NCBI RefSeq assembly: GCF_023845585.1 | Contig: NZ_JAMQHS010000003.1 | Coordinates: 248,001 to 312,000, forward strand | Direction: 5' to 3' | Source: Clostridium sp. CMCC3677 | Lineage (GTDB): Bacteria > Bacillota > Clostridia > Clostridiales > Clostridiaceae | DNA: 64,000 nucleotides | Part shown: positions 16,056-25,002 of the stretch, piece by piece | Numbering within the stretch: position 1 is the stretch's first letter | Layout: each line of letters begins with the position of its first letter | Notes under the pieces: model-generated | Told to the model about the DNA's origin: nothing | Database searches by the model: none | The model's input: only the letters and a program-made list of their open reading frames with translations | Position numbers and translations under genes: made by a program

Positions 16056-17823
16056 CACTTTCTCCTTTAAGAATTTCATATCTATATGCATTTTCCATTA
16101 TTAGAAGTTTATCTAGTGCATAACAATATATACTTAATTCTTTTTCTATTTTATTTTTTTTAGAATATATATGTTCTGCACTCTCTACTACATCTCTTAT
16201 TATATATTTGTATAATTCAATTTCATTAAATTCTTTTTGTTTTTCCTTTAAATAATCTAGTTTATATTTTTCACTTGAACTACTCTCTAATATTCTTATT
16301 AAATCTTTACATATTTTTATAACATTATCTATATCACGTCCAACAACTTTTATAAATTCATCTATTAAATCATTGTCTGCATTTAATACATGTTCTTTAT
16401 AACACTCATCAATTATACTTTCTATATTATATTCTTTGCCCTTACTAAGTATATTATCTACATACTCATTAAAATCTATATTTTCTGCTCCTTCGATATT
16501 TAAACCTAAAGAATTTCCATTTAAAAATTTAATATTTGAATTTAGTCTTATGCAAAATTCAACTGATTGTCTAGTAGCTAAAAATGCAGGATCTGTATAT
16601 ACATCTTCGCCCTTTGCATTTTTAGTTTTTATATATCCATCTTTTTCAAATTCGCTACTCATATCTTTAAAATCATCTGCACTATCAGCATAATTTTTGC
16701 CATTACTAAAACAATAATCTTGTCCTAATAATATTATAGGATTACATCCTAGTCTTGCTAAATTATAAACAATAGAATTTGCTACGGAAGGTCCTGAAAA
16801 CAAATTATACTTTTCCCATAACAGTTTATCACTTATAAAATGATCCATTACTGTTGTATTCATTAAAAATTTATTTCTATTAAATAAATCAGGTACAGTA
16901 TGACATACCATAGTCGAATACATAAGTGCTGAGTCTTTGTTTAATTTTAAATTTTTAAATAATTTTTCCTCTGAAATCCAAGTATCTATAGCACCTAATA
17001 AATGTCCTTTAATATTGTTATTATCTAAAACTTTTACTCCTGTTCCAACTGGGGCAATTATTGCTTTATTACAAACTTTCTTTAAATGCTCTAAATTGTA
17101 ATTTAAGGATGGACCTGCGCCTACTATTATAGCAGGTATGTTTTCAAATTTAGAATGTAATTTTGTTATAGGACATGTTTCCTTTAAATATTTTAAATTT
17201 ATTATATAGCTTTGAAGCCATGGTCTATGAGAACTAAGTTTTGTGTGAATATTTACCCTATGAAGATTTAAAATTTTCCTCATATCCTTTATTAACTTTA
17301 TAATTAATTCACTATATAAAATTTCATATGCTGGCAAAATAACGAATTTAACATTTACTGTCTTTTCACTTTGTACTAGATTATAAAAAAAATTACTTAT
17401 ATCTTCACCGTTATCACCCAACATAAAATGAATATTATTATTATTATTAAAAATAGTTTTTATATCTATACTGTTTAGAGCCACTTTAAAAATTTCACTA
17501 TCTGGTTCAATGATAAAACATCTTTTACCATTACTATTTTTCACTATTTCTCTTGTTTCATAACCTAGCCCCATACCTATTATAAATATAATATCGCTGT
17601 TATCATTTAATGCATATTCACATATAGTTCTAGCTTGTGTTTTAGTATTATACCTACTATGTATTGATATATATCCATTTCCATTCTTTTTAATTAATGT
17701 ATCACTATTATCTTTAGCTTTTATTACTTCTACAGTATTTATGTCTACTTCCGATATTTTATTATAAAGATCTAAATTAAGTTCTTTTAAATATTGCATA
17801 TTTTTTTTATAAATCTTATTCAT
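16045..17823 (-). CDS. Motility-associated factor (Maf) glycosyltransferase for flagellin
   Basis: A 592-residue protein of the Maf/DUF115 (MptE-like) family. The ATG at 17823 follows GAAGGGATTACTGTTT; an upstream TTG is rejected because it lies in the ribosome site. IIFIIGMGLGYETREIVKN lies in the N-terminal region. The DUF115 core has IPAIIVGAGPSLNYNLEHLK, APVGTGVKVL, GAIDTWIS, GPSVANSIVYNLARLG and ILLGQDYCFSNGKNYADS. A long helical tail follows. Maf proteins transfer pseudaminic or legionaminic acid to Ser/Thr of flagellin before export. It is the first gene after the main flagellin and heads the glycosylation operon. Confidence 0.9.
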   Translation of the reverse strand: MNKIYKKNMQYLKELNLDLYNKISEVDINTVEVIKAKDNSDTLIKKNGNGYISIHSRYNTKTQARTICEYALNDNSDIIFIIGMGLGYETREIVKNSNGKRCFIIEPDSEIFKVALNSIDIKTIFNNNNNIHFMLGDNGEDISNFFYNLVQSEKTVNVKFVILPAYEILYSELIIKLIKDMRKILNLHRVNIHTKLSSHRPWLQSYIINLKYLKETCPITKLHSKFENIPAIIVGAGPSLNYNLEHLKKVCNKAIIAPVGTGVKVLDNNNIKGHLLGAIDTWISEEKLFKNLKLNKDSALMYSTMVCHTVPDLFNRNKFLMNTTVMDHFISDKLLWEKYNLFSGPSVANSIVYNLARLGCNPIILLGQDYCFSNGKNYADSADDFKDMSSEFEKDGYIKTKNAKGEDVYTDPAFLATRQSVEFCIRLNSNIKFLNGNSLGLNIEGAENIDFNEYVDNILSKGKEYNIESIIDECYKEHVLNADNDLIDEFIKVVGRDIDNVIKICKDLIRILESSSSEKYKLDYLKEKQKEFNEIELYKYIIRDVVESAEHIYSKKNKIEKELSIYCYALDKLLIMENAYRYEILKGESDEY

Positions 17824-17856
17824 AAACAGTAATCCCTTCAATTATATGTTATTTCA

Positions 17857-17884
17857 AAAAAAGCCAGCTAAAAGCTGGCTTTTT
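17857..17884 (-). terminator. Intrinsic terminator after the main flagellin
   Basis: AGCCAGCT-AAA-AGCTGGCT (17862-17880) is a perfect 8-bp stem flanked by A and T runs, so it can work on both strands. It lies between the flagellin stop and the Maf start. No good promoter is seen between them, so part of the glycosylation operon transcription may be read-through from the flagellin promoter. Confidence 0.9.
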
Positions 17885-17907
17885 GATATTATTACTGGCT
17901 TTTATAA

Positions 17908-19113
17908 TTATCTTAATAATTGTAAAACACCTTGTGGTTGTTGATTAGCTTGTGAAAGCATTGCTTGTGCAGCTTGACTAAGAATATTATTTTTAGAGAA
18001 ATTCATCATTTCCTTAGCCATGTCAACGTCTCTAATTCTTGATTCTGATGCTTGTAAGTTTTCACTAGCTGTTCCTAAATTATTAATTGTATGTTCAAGT
18101 CTATTTTGAACAGCACCAAGTTTTGATCTTTGAGATGAAACTTTTTCAAGTGCATTTTGAACTGTTGATATAGCAGCATTTGCTGAATACTTATCATCAA
18201 CCTTAATGGCAGTTCCATCATTAGCTTTTAATCCTAAAGCTTTTGCTCTCATATCACCAATACCAATTTGCATAGTTTGACCTGAATTAGCACCAATTTG
18301 AGCTGTTATTGAGTGACTTCCATCAGTAGTTTCTGCCTCAGTCTTGTTGAATACTAATGTAATACTTTCTCCAACTTTCATATTAGTTCCTATACCTGTT
18401 GCGTCAAATTTAACGTCTCCACTAGTTATTCCAGCAGTACCACTTATTGTGATTCCATTAGTCGCTATTGTAATGTTAGTAGCATCTAATTTTGCTCCTG
18501 AATTATTACGGAATTCATATTGTGCAGTTCCGCTAGCGCCAACTCCTGTTTTAGTTATACTTACAGCGCCATTAATTTGTGTAGCATCTTTTAATGCAGT
18601 CACAGTAGTAGCATCTGTACCAATTTGTATATTACCAACAGAACTATTATTATTAACTGTTACTGTTCCATCAACTTTACCATTAACTCCAACAACATCA
18701 CCATTTAAAAGTTTCTTAGTATTGAATTCTGTTGTATTACCGATTCTATCGATTTCATCTGCTAATTGGTTAACTTCTTCTTGAATAGCTTTTCTGTCAG
18801 TATCATTGTTAGTATCATTTGATGATTGAACTGATAATTCTCTCATTCTTTGAAGAATTGAGTGAGTTTCATTTAAAGCACCTTCAGCTGTTTGAATCAT
18901 TGATATAGAATCTTGTGAGTTTCTTCCAGCTTGATCTAATCCTCTAATTTGTCCTCTCATTTTTTCAGAGATTGCAAGACCTGCTGCATCATCTCCAGCT
19001 CTGTTTATTCTTAAACCTGAGCTTAATTTTTCCATTGATTTTCCTGCTGTACTTGTGTTTCCTGTCATTTGTCTATGAGCGTTCATAGCGTTCATATTGT
19101 GATTAATAATCAT
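17908..19113 (-). CDS. fliC: Main flagellin
   Basis: A 401-residue flagellin. N-terminal D0/D1: MIINHNMNAMNAHRQM, SSGLRINRAGDDAAGLAISE, and the QTAEGALNETHSILQRMREL segment. C-terminal D1/D0: SQRSKLGAVQNRLEHTINNL and SQAAQAMLSQANQQPQGVLQLLR. The central 140-300 is a Thr/Ser/Asn/Gly-rich variable domain, the expected exposed surface for O-glycosylation by the adjacent Maf protein. The leader of about 115 nt carries a sigma-D promoter and a CsrA-site hairpin; the AAGGAGG ribosome site is 8 nt before the ATG. This is the filament subunit exported by the flagellar type III system. Confidence 0.97.
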   Translation of the reverse strand: MIINHNMNAMNAHRQMTGNTSTAGKSMEKLSSGLRINRAGDDAAGLAISEKMRGQIRGLDQAGRNSQDSISMIQTAEGALNETHSILQRMRELSVQSSNDTNNDTDRKAIQEEVNQLADEIDRIGNTTEFNTKKLLNGDVVGVNGKVDGTVTVNNNSSVGNIQIGTDATTVTALKDATQINGAVSITKTGVGASGTAQYEFRNNSGAKLDATNITIATNGITISGTAGITSGDVKFDATGIGTNMKVGESITLVFNKTEAETTDGSHSITAQIGANSGQTMQIGIGDMRAKALGLKANDGTAIKVDDKYSANAAISTVQNALEKVSSQRSKLGAVQNRLEHTINNLGTASENLQASESRIRDVDMAKEMMNFSKNNILSQAAQAMLSQANQQPQGVLQLLR

Positions 19114-19138
19114 AATAAATTCCTCCTTGAATTTAACT

Positions 19139-19152
19139 GGACATCCATGTCC
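19139..19152 (-). promoter_or_regulatory. CsrA-binding hairpin in the flagellin leader
   Basis: On the reverse strand GGACATGGATGTCC is a perfect stem with the loop presenting GGA within ACATGGATG, the high-affinity CsrA recognition form. It lies 25 nt upstream of the ATG; a second GGA site is the AAGGAGGAA Shine-Dalgarno itself. This two-site layout is the same as in Bacillus subtilis hag, where CsrA blocks ribosome binding and FliW relieves it. csrA and fliW are 3.7 kb away in the same region. Confidence 0.75.
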
Positions 19153-19234
19153 TTAATTTTTTATTTATTTAAAATTAAAGCTTTTGACTTTAATATTTAA
19201 AACTTATTTGTTTTATTAAATGTTTATATTTATT

Positions 19235-19261
19235 ATATCGTTTGACCTATTATTCACTTTA
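19235..19261 (-). promoter_or_regulatory. Sigma-D promoter of the main flagellin
   Basis: On the reverse strand TAAA (19261-19258), 15 nt, AACGATAT (19242-19235). This gives a leader of about 115 nt, which includes the CsrA hairpin. Confidence 0.8.
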
Positions 19262-19364
19262 TAGTTTTTAATAAAATATTTTTATAAATTATTTAACACT
19301 TTCAAAAGCAAACTAAATCTTACTACATATTATATCGCACGTAAATTATAATACTTAACATATT

Positions 19365-19544
19365 TTAAACTATTTTATCTAAATTTATTCCTTTTCCAGG
19401 TTCAACAGCCATCTTATCCATCATTTCTGTCATTTGATCAGCAACTTGTTTTTCTGAATTCATCCCAAGCTTTAAAACAGATAATTGAACTGCAGTTTTT
19501 AAAGTTCCTTGATTCATAGAAATTGACATTGCTCCTATATCCAT
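19365..19544 (-). CDS. YjfB-like putative motility protein
   Basis: A 59-residue ORF too short for routine calling. It reads MDIGAMSISMNQGTLKTAVQ, then SVLKLGMNSEKQVADQMTEM and a short tail ending LDKIV. The MDIxxxSxxxxQxxLxxxVxxxxLK pattern is that of the YjfB family (PF14070), often found beside flagellin genes in Firmicutes; its function is unknown. ATG follows GAAAGGGTGAAATATTT. It lies between the fliT-like gene and the flagellin promoter. Confidence 0.8.
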   Translation of the reverse strand: MDIGAMSISMNQGTLKTAVQLSVLKLGMNSEKQVADQMTEMMDKMAVEPGKGINLDKIV

Positions 19545-19636
19545 AAATATTTCACCCTTTCTTTTATTTAATTATTCTGACCACCTTTGCTTATGCATAC
19601 ACCAATAAGTTACTAAACAGAATTTTTTATTTAGCA

Positions 19637-19963
19637 CTAAACCCTTTTTGAAAAAAAGTTGCTTCCTCTATTAACATTAGCATAGCCTAAATTGGCTTGT
19701 TTTTTAACAGCTATTTCCTGTATTTCTTCTTTAACAGATAACATTTTTTCTTTTAAAATATTTTCTAACTCTTTGTCTAATACATCTAATTTCTCTTTTG
19801 AATATATTTTTTTTATTTCACTTTTATCTAAATCTAAAGCTAAAATCTTTTTAATAGCATTATCTCTTTTTTCAAATAAAGAAATGTCTTCTTTATCATT
19901 TTTTATTGAATTTATTATTTCTAAAGTTATTTCTCTATACTCATTAAAAATATCTATATTCAT
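19637..19963 (-). CDS. FliT-like flagellar export chaperone candidate
   Basis: A 108-residue helical protein immediately after fliD (4 bp gap), where fliT usually lies. The first 90 residues have a helix-rich FliT-like pattern: an aromatic near the N-terminus (IFNEYREITLEIINSI) followed by RDNAIKKILAL. The tail NLGYANVNRGSNFFSKRV resembles the tails of clostridial FliT-like proteins. It would be a chaperone for the FliD cap protein. The fold assignment rests on position and pattern, not on strong motifs. Confidence 0.6.
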   Translation of the reverse strand: MNIDIFNEYREITLEIINSIKNDKEDISLFEKRDNAIKKILALDLDKSEIKKIYSKEKLDVLDKELENILKEKMLSVKEEIQEIAVKKQANLGYANVNRGSNFFSKRV

Positions 19964-19967
19964 ATTT

Positions 19968-21563
19968 TTAGTTCATTCCCAACTGTGACATTAAATTAGA
20001 TTGTTGTGAATTAAGTTTATTCATCATTTTTTCAAGAGTAGCATATTTAGAATATAATGCTTGTTCTCTTCTTGAAAAACTCTTTTCCATATCTTTTATC
20101 TTCTTTTCATAATTTGTTATGTTCTTACTAAGTTCATTAGTCGAAAATGTAGAAGTCCCTTCAAAACCAGCCTTCTTTAAAAGAGGAGAACTAGTACTTT
20201 TTCTAAACTCCACATCTATGGTATCTTTTAACTTAAATAATATACCTGTTTGATTTTTTCTTTTTGTTATCTCTTTAGATGATAACCCTGCTAATTCTTC
20301 TTCAGTTGGAGATGGTGTAATAAATAAATTCATAACATCTTCTGTATTATTTTCTAAAGCTGTTTTAAGTACATCCTCATCTATTGTAAATGTTCCATTT
20401 AAATCTCCTGAATAATCCTTTACAGGCTTTATTCCTATCTTTTCAAGTTTTAATCCACTACCTTCCATTAAAGTTCTCATAGAATCTTTCATATCATTAG
20501 CTATTCTTGTAACATCAGAATCTTTATATAATTGACCTTTTTCAACTCTTTCATTCCAAAGCTTAACTTCTGTTTCTGACATATCCTTCTTTTGATCAGC
20601 TGTAAGAGGATTATAACTTCTATCATGCTTAGTACTCACAGTTGTATTCATTTTTTCTATAAGCTTATTATAATCATTTACAAATGCTACAATCTTGTCC
20701 TTTAATTCTTTTGCATCAGTTTTTCCTGTTAGCGTTACTGGCTTACCACTCTCTACTATTAAATTTCCATTAGGATCTTTTAATAAAGTTTTTCCATCTA
20801 AATCCTTTTTAAATGTTGAGTTTACATCATTAAAATTAAAAGAAACACCATCTACTGTTACTGAGTTTGTATATTTATCAGTAATTGAAAACGTCTCATT
20901 TTTACTATTTGAAATAGTGGCAATAAGTGGCTTATCTTCAGCTTTTGGTTGTGAATTAATTTGAAAACCACCTTGTTCAAAATCCTTAGCCTCAAAAACT
21001 ATTCCCTTACTAATTTCACTATATTTAGCTGTAATATTTAAAGATTTCAATTGTTTATCTGTTAATCCTGAAGTTTTCTTTAATTCTTCTATTTTTGTAT
21101 TAAATTTAGCTATTGTTGCTGTGGCATTTTCTTTTGCTGTTTTAGTATCATCTTTTACAACATCAAATTCTACTTTTCCTGCACTAATTGTTAGTGTTTG
21201 TGTTCCAGTTGCACCATCTTTTAAAGTAGTTGATGCTTTAGAAGCCAATTGTTCTACACTAACTGTATAATTATCTTTTATAGCTCCACCACTTGCTTTT
21301 GCAGTTACTGCGTTTTCATCACTTGATGAAAAGCTAACTGACGCCCAATTTGATGCTTTTAATAAGCTATCACTTTTAGCTATATCTAAATGTTTATTAA
21401 AAAAGTCCCTATTGTCTTTTATAACATCCCTATATAATTTTTGTTTTATCTCAACAACATCTTTCTTTTGTGTCATTTGATCTACTTTTATTCTATAAGG
21501 TTTCATGGAATTCTTGATTATTTCATCCATATCAAGGCCTGTTGCAAGTCCTGTAATTCTCAT
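19968..21563 (-). CDS. fliD: Flagellar filament cap protein FliD
   Basis: A 531-residue hook-associated protein 2. It starts MRITGLATGLDMDEIIKNSM (FliD N-terminal domain) and ends in the coiled-coil FliD_C region (ELSKNITNYEKKIKDMEKSF to LNSQQSNLMSQLGMN). It caps the growing filament and guides flagellin insertion. Between fliS and the fliT-like gene it forms the usual fliS-fliD-fliT module, here in the order fliS, fliD, fliT. Confidence 0.96.
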   Translation of the reverse strand: MRITGLATGLDMDEIIKNSMKPYRIKVDQMTQKKDVVEIKQKLYRDVIKDNRDFFNKHLDIAKSDSLLKASNWASVSFSSSDENAVTAKASGGAIKDNYTVSVEQLASKASTTLKDGATGTQTLTISAGKVEFDVVKDDTKTAKENATATIAKFNTKIEELKKTSGLTDKQLKSLNITAKYSEISKGIVFEAKDFEQGGFQINSQPKAEDKPLIATISNSKNETFSITDKYTNSVTVDGVSFNFNDVNSTFKKDLDGKTLLKDPNGNLIVESGKPVTLTGKTDAKELKDKIVAFVNDYNKLIEKMNTTVSTKHDRSYNPLTADQKKDMSETEVKLWNERVEKGQLYKDSDVTRIANDMKDSMRTLMEGSGLKLEKIGIKPVKDYSGDLNGTFTIDEDVLKTALENNTEDVMNLFITPSPTEEELAGLSSKEITKRKNQTGILFKLKDTIDVEFRKSTSSPLLKKAGFEGTSTFSTNELSKNITNYEKKIKDMEKSFSRREQALYSKYATLEKMMNKLNSQQSNLMSQLGMN

Positions 21564-21584
21564 TTCACTTCACTCCTTTTTTTA

Positions 21585-21962
21585 TTATGCTCTTTTAGAT
21601 TTCTTTTCAGCTTCATGCCATATGTCTCTTACTTCTTCAATAAGAGGTATAACTTCATCCATTGTTTTAACATCTTTTTTTAAGTTTACCTCAAAAAGTT
21701 TTTCATTTATGAATCCATAAATATTAAACATATTTACTGCCCATTCCCCAGCATTTGTATCAATTGATGCTCTAAGTTCAGTAAATATATCTTCTGTTTT
21801 TACTATATTTTCATGTGATTTCTTTACATCATTATCAATTATAGCTTGTCTCGCTATTTTAGAAAACTTAACTGCACCATCAACTAACATTAATAATAAT
21901 TGCTCCTTTGATGCATAATTAACACTATTAGTTTTATAAGCAGTATATCCATTAGAATACAT
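21585..21962 (-). CDS. fliS: Flagellin export chaperone FliS
   Basis: A 125-residue FliS: YASKEQLLLMLVDGAVKFSKIARQAI is the family signature, and the C-terminus ends IEEVRDIWHEAEKKSK. It binds the C-terminal D0 of flagellin in the cytosol, prevents polymerisation and presents it to the export gate; in Bacillus it also competes in the FliW/CsrA circuit. Confidence 0.95.
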   Translation of the reverse strand: MYSNGYTAYKTNSVNYASKEQLLLMLVDGAVKFSKIARQAIIDNDVKKSHENIVKTEDIFTELRASIDTNAGEWAVNMFNIYGFINEKLFEVNLKKDVKTMDEVIPLIEEVRDIWHEAEKKSKRA

Positions 21963-21974
21963 TGATTTTTCCTC

Positions 21975-22271
21975 CTACTTCTCTATATCTAAAAATCTAC
22001 CTTTAGAGTTTGTTTCATTTAAATTTTCTACTTTTTCTACCTTTACATATAAGTTTTTTACATTACACCTTATTCCCTCAATTGTAATGTATTTCTTTGG
22101 GGATTTTTTATTTTTATCTTCTGTTTCTTTATGACCCTTATCTTTATTTTCGTCTTCTTTTAAATCTTTCTTTATACTTATATGATTATTTCCATGTATC
22201 TTATCAGTCTTAATTTCTTCTTTTAATTTATCTCTAATATCAGTGTCAACCTTATTAAGCCTAAATTCCAT
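21975..22271 (-). CDS. Small charged protein of unknown function between flaG and fliS
   Basis: A 98-residue, very Lys/Glu/Asp-rich protein with a disordered-looking middle (KDLKEDENKDKGHKETEDKN) and a more structured C-terminal part (KYITIEGIRCNVKNLYVKVEKV). ATG follows GGGGGGATTGAG. I do not recognise the family. Its place in the flaG-fliS-fliD run implies a flagellar role. Confidence 0.7.
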   Translation of the reverse strand: MEFRLNKVDTDIRDKLKEEIKTDKIHGNNHISIKKDLKEDENKDKGHKETEDKNKKSPKKYITIEGIRCNVKNLYVKVEKVENLNETNSKGRFLDIEK

Positions 22272-22291
22272 CTCAATCCCCCCTAAGATAA

Positions 22292-22648
22292 TTAAGCTTT
22301 CTTATCTAATAATCCAAATTGCTTGCACATACTTGCAACCATATCTAGTATTTTCTTTGGAGGAATTTCCAAAATCACTTCTTTGGTAGCATCATCTACT
22401 ATCTTTATCATTATCGCTTTTAAATCCTTATGTACAGAATACTCTGCATGTGCTTTATCATCTTCTAAAAATTTATTTAATTTTTTAAGTGATTTATCTA
22501 ATTCTTCTTTGCTGTAATCATTATCTAAGGAATCAGATTTTTCTACTTGTTTTATCTGTACATCATTGTTTGCATTTTTAAATTCTGATGTAGCACCTTC
22601 AATATCATTGTTAATAATATTAACTTGTCCTATATGATTAATATTCAT
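22292..22648 (-). CDS. flaG: FlaG family protein
   Basis: A 118-residue protein with a low-complexity N-terminus and the FlaG domain at the C-terminus: HAEYSVHKDLKAIMIKIVDDATKEVILEIPPKKILDMVASM, including the conserved K-EVI-(R/L)-(E/Q)-IPP. FlaG proteins affect filament length; the mechanism is poorly known. It starts the flaG-unknown-fliS-fliD-fliT run. Confidence 0.88.
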   Translation of the reverse strand: MNINHIGQVNIINNDIEGATSEFKNANNDVQIKQVEKSDSLDNDYSKEELDKSLKKLNKFLEDDKAHAEYSVHKDLKAIMIKIVDDATKEVILEIPPKKILDMVASMCKQFGLLDKKA

Positions 22649-22715
22649 TTTTATTCACCCTCAATACCTATTTAATTTTTTAATAATTTCTTTTAAATAT
22701 ATATTTAATAAATAA

Positions 22716-22817
22716 AGTGTCATTGTAATTCGACTATACTCATTTTTAGTATTCCTAAGTTCAATTATTCATTCTACTTTACCTATGGATATATCAACAC
22801 GCTATTAAAACAAAGCT
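22716..22817. mobile_element. Truncated copy of small mobile repeat family A
   Basis: The region matches the reverse complement of parts of the full-length element at 52488-52704. It shares TATACTCATTTTTAGTATTCC and the end sequence ATATATCAACACGC followed by AAAACA. The left terminal repeat is missing and the interior is deleted. It separates csrA from flaG; no ORF lies in it. Confidence 0.65.
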
Positions 22818-22824
22818 AAAAAAA

Positions 22825-23040
22825 TTACTTCTTTAATCCTTTTAATAAATTTACATCTATACTCACAGCTTTTTTATTTTCTTCTTTAACAGCTTCATAT
22901 AATTCTTTTCTTAATATAGTTGTTTCCTTTGGTGCATTTATTCCAAGCTTAACACTTCCATCTTCTAGCTTTAATACTGTAATTTCAATATCCTCACCAA
23001 TCATTAAAGACTCATCTTTTTTTCTTGTAATAATCAACAT
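22825..23040 (-). CDS. csrA: Carbon storage regulator CsrA
   Basis: A 71-residue Csr[21 protein letters not shown], then [30 protein letters not shown], with Arg6 and the conserved ISA/NAP-type region and R43-type residue that bind RNA. It represses translation by binding GGA loops, including flagellin mRNA (hairpin at 19139-19152). It lies 4 bp after fliW in the operon flgM-flgN-flgK-flgL-fliW-csrA. Confidence 0.96.
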   Translation of the reverse strand: MLIITRKKDESLMIGEDIEITVLKLEDGSVKLGINAPKETTILRKELYEAVKEENKKAVSIDVNLLKGLKK

Positions 23041-23044
23041 ATTA

Positions 23045-23470
23045 TCACTCCTCTATTAAAAGATGTTTTATTTTATAATCTAAGTTATCTAGTATTATTT
23101 GTTCCCCTAAATTATTAGAAATATTTATAATTATAGGTGCCTTTAAGTTTGTAGTAATTTTTTTTGGATCAGAATTTAATGTTACAGTAGTTAATAAAAT
23201 AATATCATTTTGATTTTTTACATCTAATTTATTAATTTCTTCATCACTTAACTTAATTTCATAATCATTAAAAAATTCAAAAGGAGACACTACAATAAAG
23301 CCTGTATTTTCATCTTCTAAAGATTGAAGTAATTTAAAAGGTTCGCATTCATTTAAATCAACTAAAATATATTCTTTCAAATTTTCAAATCCTAAAATTC
23401 CTTTTCTTAAAGTAATTTTATCTTTTTCTTCATATTCTATATTTCCTTGTACCTTAGAAACAAATACCAT
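23045..23470 (-). CDS. fliW: Flagellar assembly factor FliW
   Basis: A 141-residue Fli[26 protein letters not shown] and the later [40 protein letters not shown] and [11 protein letters not shown] match the family. FliW binds and sequesters CsrA, or binds flagellin. When flagellin is exported, FliW is free to inhibit CsrA, so flagellin translation resumes. Confidence 0.95.
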   Translation of the reverse strand: MVFVSKVQGNIEYEEKDKITLRKGILGFENLKEYILVDLNECEPFKLLQSLEDENTGFIVVSPFEFFNDYEIKLSDEEINKLDVKNQNDIILLTTVTLNSDPKKITTNLKAPIIINISNNLGEQIILDNLDYKIKHLLIEE

Positions 23471-23487
23471 AGTTTATTCCTCCTATT

Positions 23488-24711
23488 TTATAAATAGTCT
23501 AATATCGTTGCCGGAAGTATTTTAGCACTAGTTTGAAGTGCTGCCATATATACTGTTTGCATTATTGAATACTGTATCATTTTTTCCGTAAAATCAATAT
23601 CTTCAGTTTTTGATAAAATATCTGTCATATCTAAATTTTCTGATTCATTCTTGTCTTGAGCAGATTCCATTCTATTTTGCATAGCTCCAACTTCTGATCT
23701 ATTTTGAAGTAAATTTTTAATTATATCATCAACTTCGCCAAGACATTCACCAGTTATTTTAGACTTATCTCCACCAGCTCCAAGATTTGTTATAATTTTA
23801 TTTAATGTATTCATAACATTAGTTCCATTGCCTTCTAAAATATCAACTGCATTCTTATTATAATTAATTAAAACACCTTGAGAAACTTCAACATTTAAAT
23901 CTGATCCTATTTGATCTAATGCATCAAAAGATGGCACCATAGATACTGCACTACTTAAACTCTGATTAGAAGAAAAACCGTTTGAATCTAATACTGCTTT
24001 AAATGCATTTTCCAAATCATTTCCTTCAAGTGGTTTACCATCAGCTGCAGTAATTTTAACTGGTGCTAAATGTTCTTCTTTAGGATTTGCAGGATCTGTA
24101 TTATTTATAATTGTTATTTCTATATTGTCGCCTTTCTTTTCCATGTTTTTAATAACTTTTGTGTTGTCATCACTCTTAATTTGATTTGTAAGTTCTATTT
24201 TCACTCCATCTGTAGTCTTACTTACAGCATTTCCATCCTTATCAGCATAACATAATTCACCATTAGAATTTACCATTATAGGCTTAGATGTACTTTTAGT
24301 TCCTCCAAATATATATACTCCATCAAAGTTAGTATTTAATATTTGACCCATTTCATTAACTCTTTCTTTAATTTCATCTTGTATGGCTTTTTTTTCATCA
24401 GGACCATATCCACCATTACCAGCTGTAACTAAAAGTTCTCTCACCCTTGCAAATACATTTCCCATTTGATTTAATGAAGTATCTGTTGTATCTAACCAAT
24501 TTGAGATATCTTTAATATTTTCGTTGTATTGTTTATTAGCTCCAATTTCCGTATACATTTGCATTGTTCTTGAAACTTTATATGGATTATCTGATGGTCT
24601 ACTTATTTCTTTACCTGATGATAATTGATTTTGAATTTTTTGTATATGATTCAAGTTTGTTGTCATATTACTTTTGTAATTTGAAGCTAACATACTTGTA
24701 GTTATTCTCAT
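23488..24711 (-). CDS. flgL: Flagellar hook-associated protein 3 FlgL
   Basis: A 407-residue flagellin-family junction protein. N-terminal MRITTSMLASNYKSNMTTNLNHIQKIQNQLSSGKEISRPSDNP is typical of FlgL; the C-terminus has DILSKTEDIDFTEKMIQYSIMQTVYMAALQTSAKILPATILDYL. It joins hook (via FlgK) to filament. The middle part is a variable domain. It is followed closely by fliW. Confidence 0.95.
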   Translation of the reverse strand: MRITTSMLASNYKSNMTTNLNHIQKIQNQLSSGKEISRPSDNPYKVSRTMQMYTEIGANKQYNENIKDISNWLDTTDTSLNQMGNVFARVRELLVTAGNGGYGPDEKKAIQDEIKERVNEMGQILNTNFDGVYIFGGTKSTSKPIMVNSNGELCYADKDGNAVSKTTDGVKIELTNQIKSDDNTKVIKNMEKKGDNIEITIINNTDPANPKEEHLAPVKITAADGKPLEGNDLENAFKAVLDSNGFSSNQSLSSAVSMVPSFDALDQIGSDLNVEVSQGVLINYNKNAVDILEGNGTNVMNTLNKIITNLGAGGDKSKITGECLGEVDDIIKNLLQNRSEVGAMQNRMESAQDKNESENLDMTDILSKTEDIDFTEKMIQYSIMQTVYMAALQTSAKILPATILDYL

Positions 24712-24783
24712 AATCTTCGCCTCCTATTTCTTAATATAAATATACTTCTTTTCATTTTTTTCATTTAAAATACGTTCATATAT

Positions 24784-24965
24784 AAAAAGTAGCTACTCCA
24801 TACGTTTTAGTTGAGAGTGGATAATTGAGAGTTGAGAGTTTTGGTTGAAAGTCTTAAAGACTTTCTAATAATATATATTTCAAAATTTCAATAACGAATC
24901 TTTTCCTTACCTCTCCACTTTCCACTCTCAATTCTCAACTAAATTTCTAAAGTTCTAGCTTTCAT
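24784..24965. mobile_element. Full-length palindromic repeat of family B between flgK and flgL
   Basis: AAAAAGTAGCTACTCCATACG starts the block, and it contains AGTTGAGAGTGGATAATTGAG on the left and ACTCTCAATTCTCAACT on the right as an imperfect inverted repeat about 100 bp apart. A near copy with the same order of motifs is at 48335-48505, and degraded copies are at 40150-40222 and 47734-47770. Non-coding. Confidence 0.65.
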
Positions 24966-25002
24966 CAGACTTTTAAAATTTTATAAATTCATATACACCC
25001 AA

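Noticed and set aside
17824-17907. Separate strong promoter for the Maf glycosylation operon
   Set aside because: A TATAAT-like box exists in the 84-bp spacer but there is no -35 at proper spacing; read-through from the flagellin promoter is simpler.
18344-18784. 146-codon forward-strand ORF inside the flagellin gene
   Set aside because: It is antisense to the repetitive Thr/Ser/Val variable domain, has no ribosome site, and is a shadow of fliC. Other long forward ORFs inside reverse genes were dropped for the same reason.
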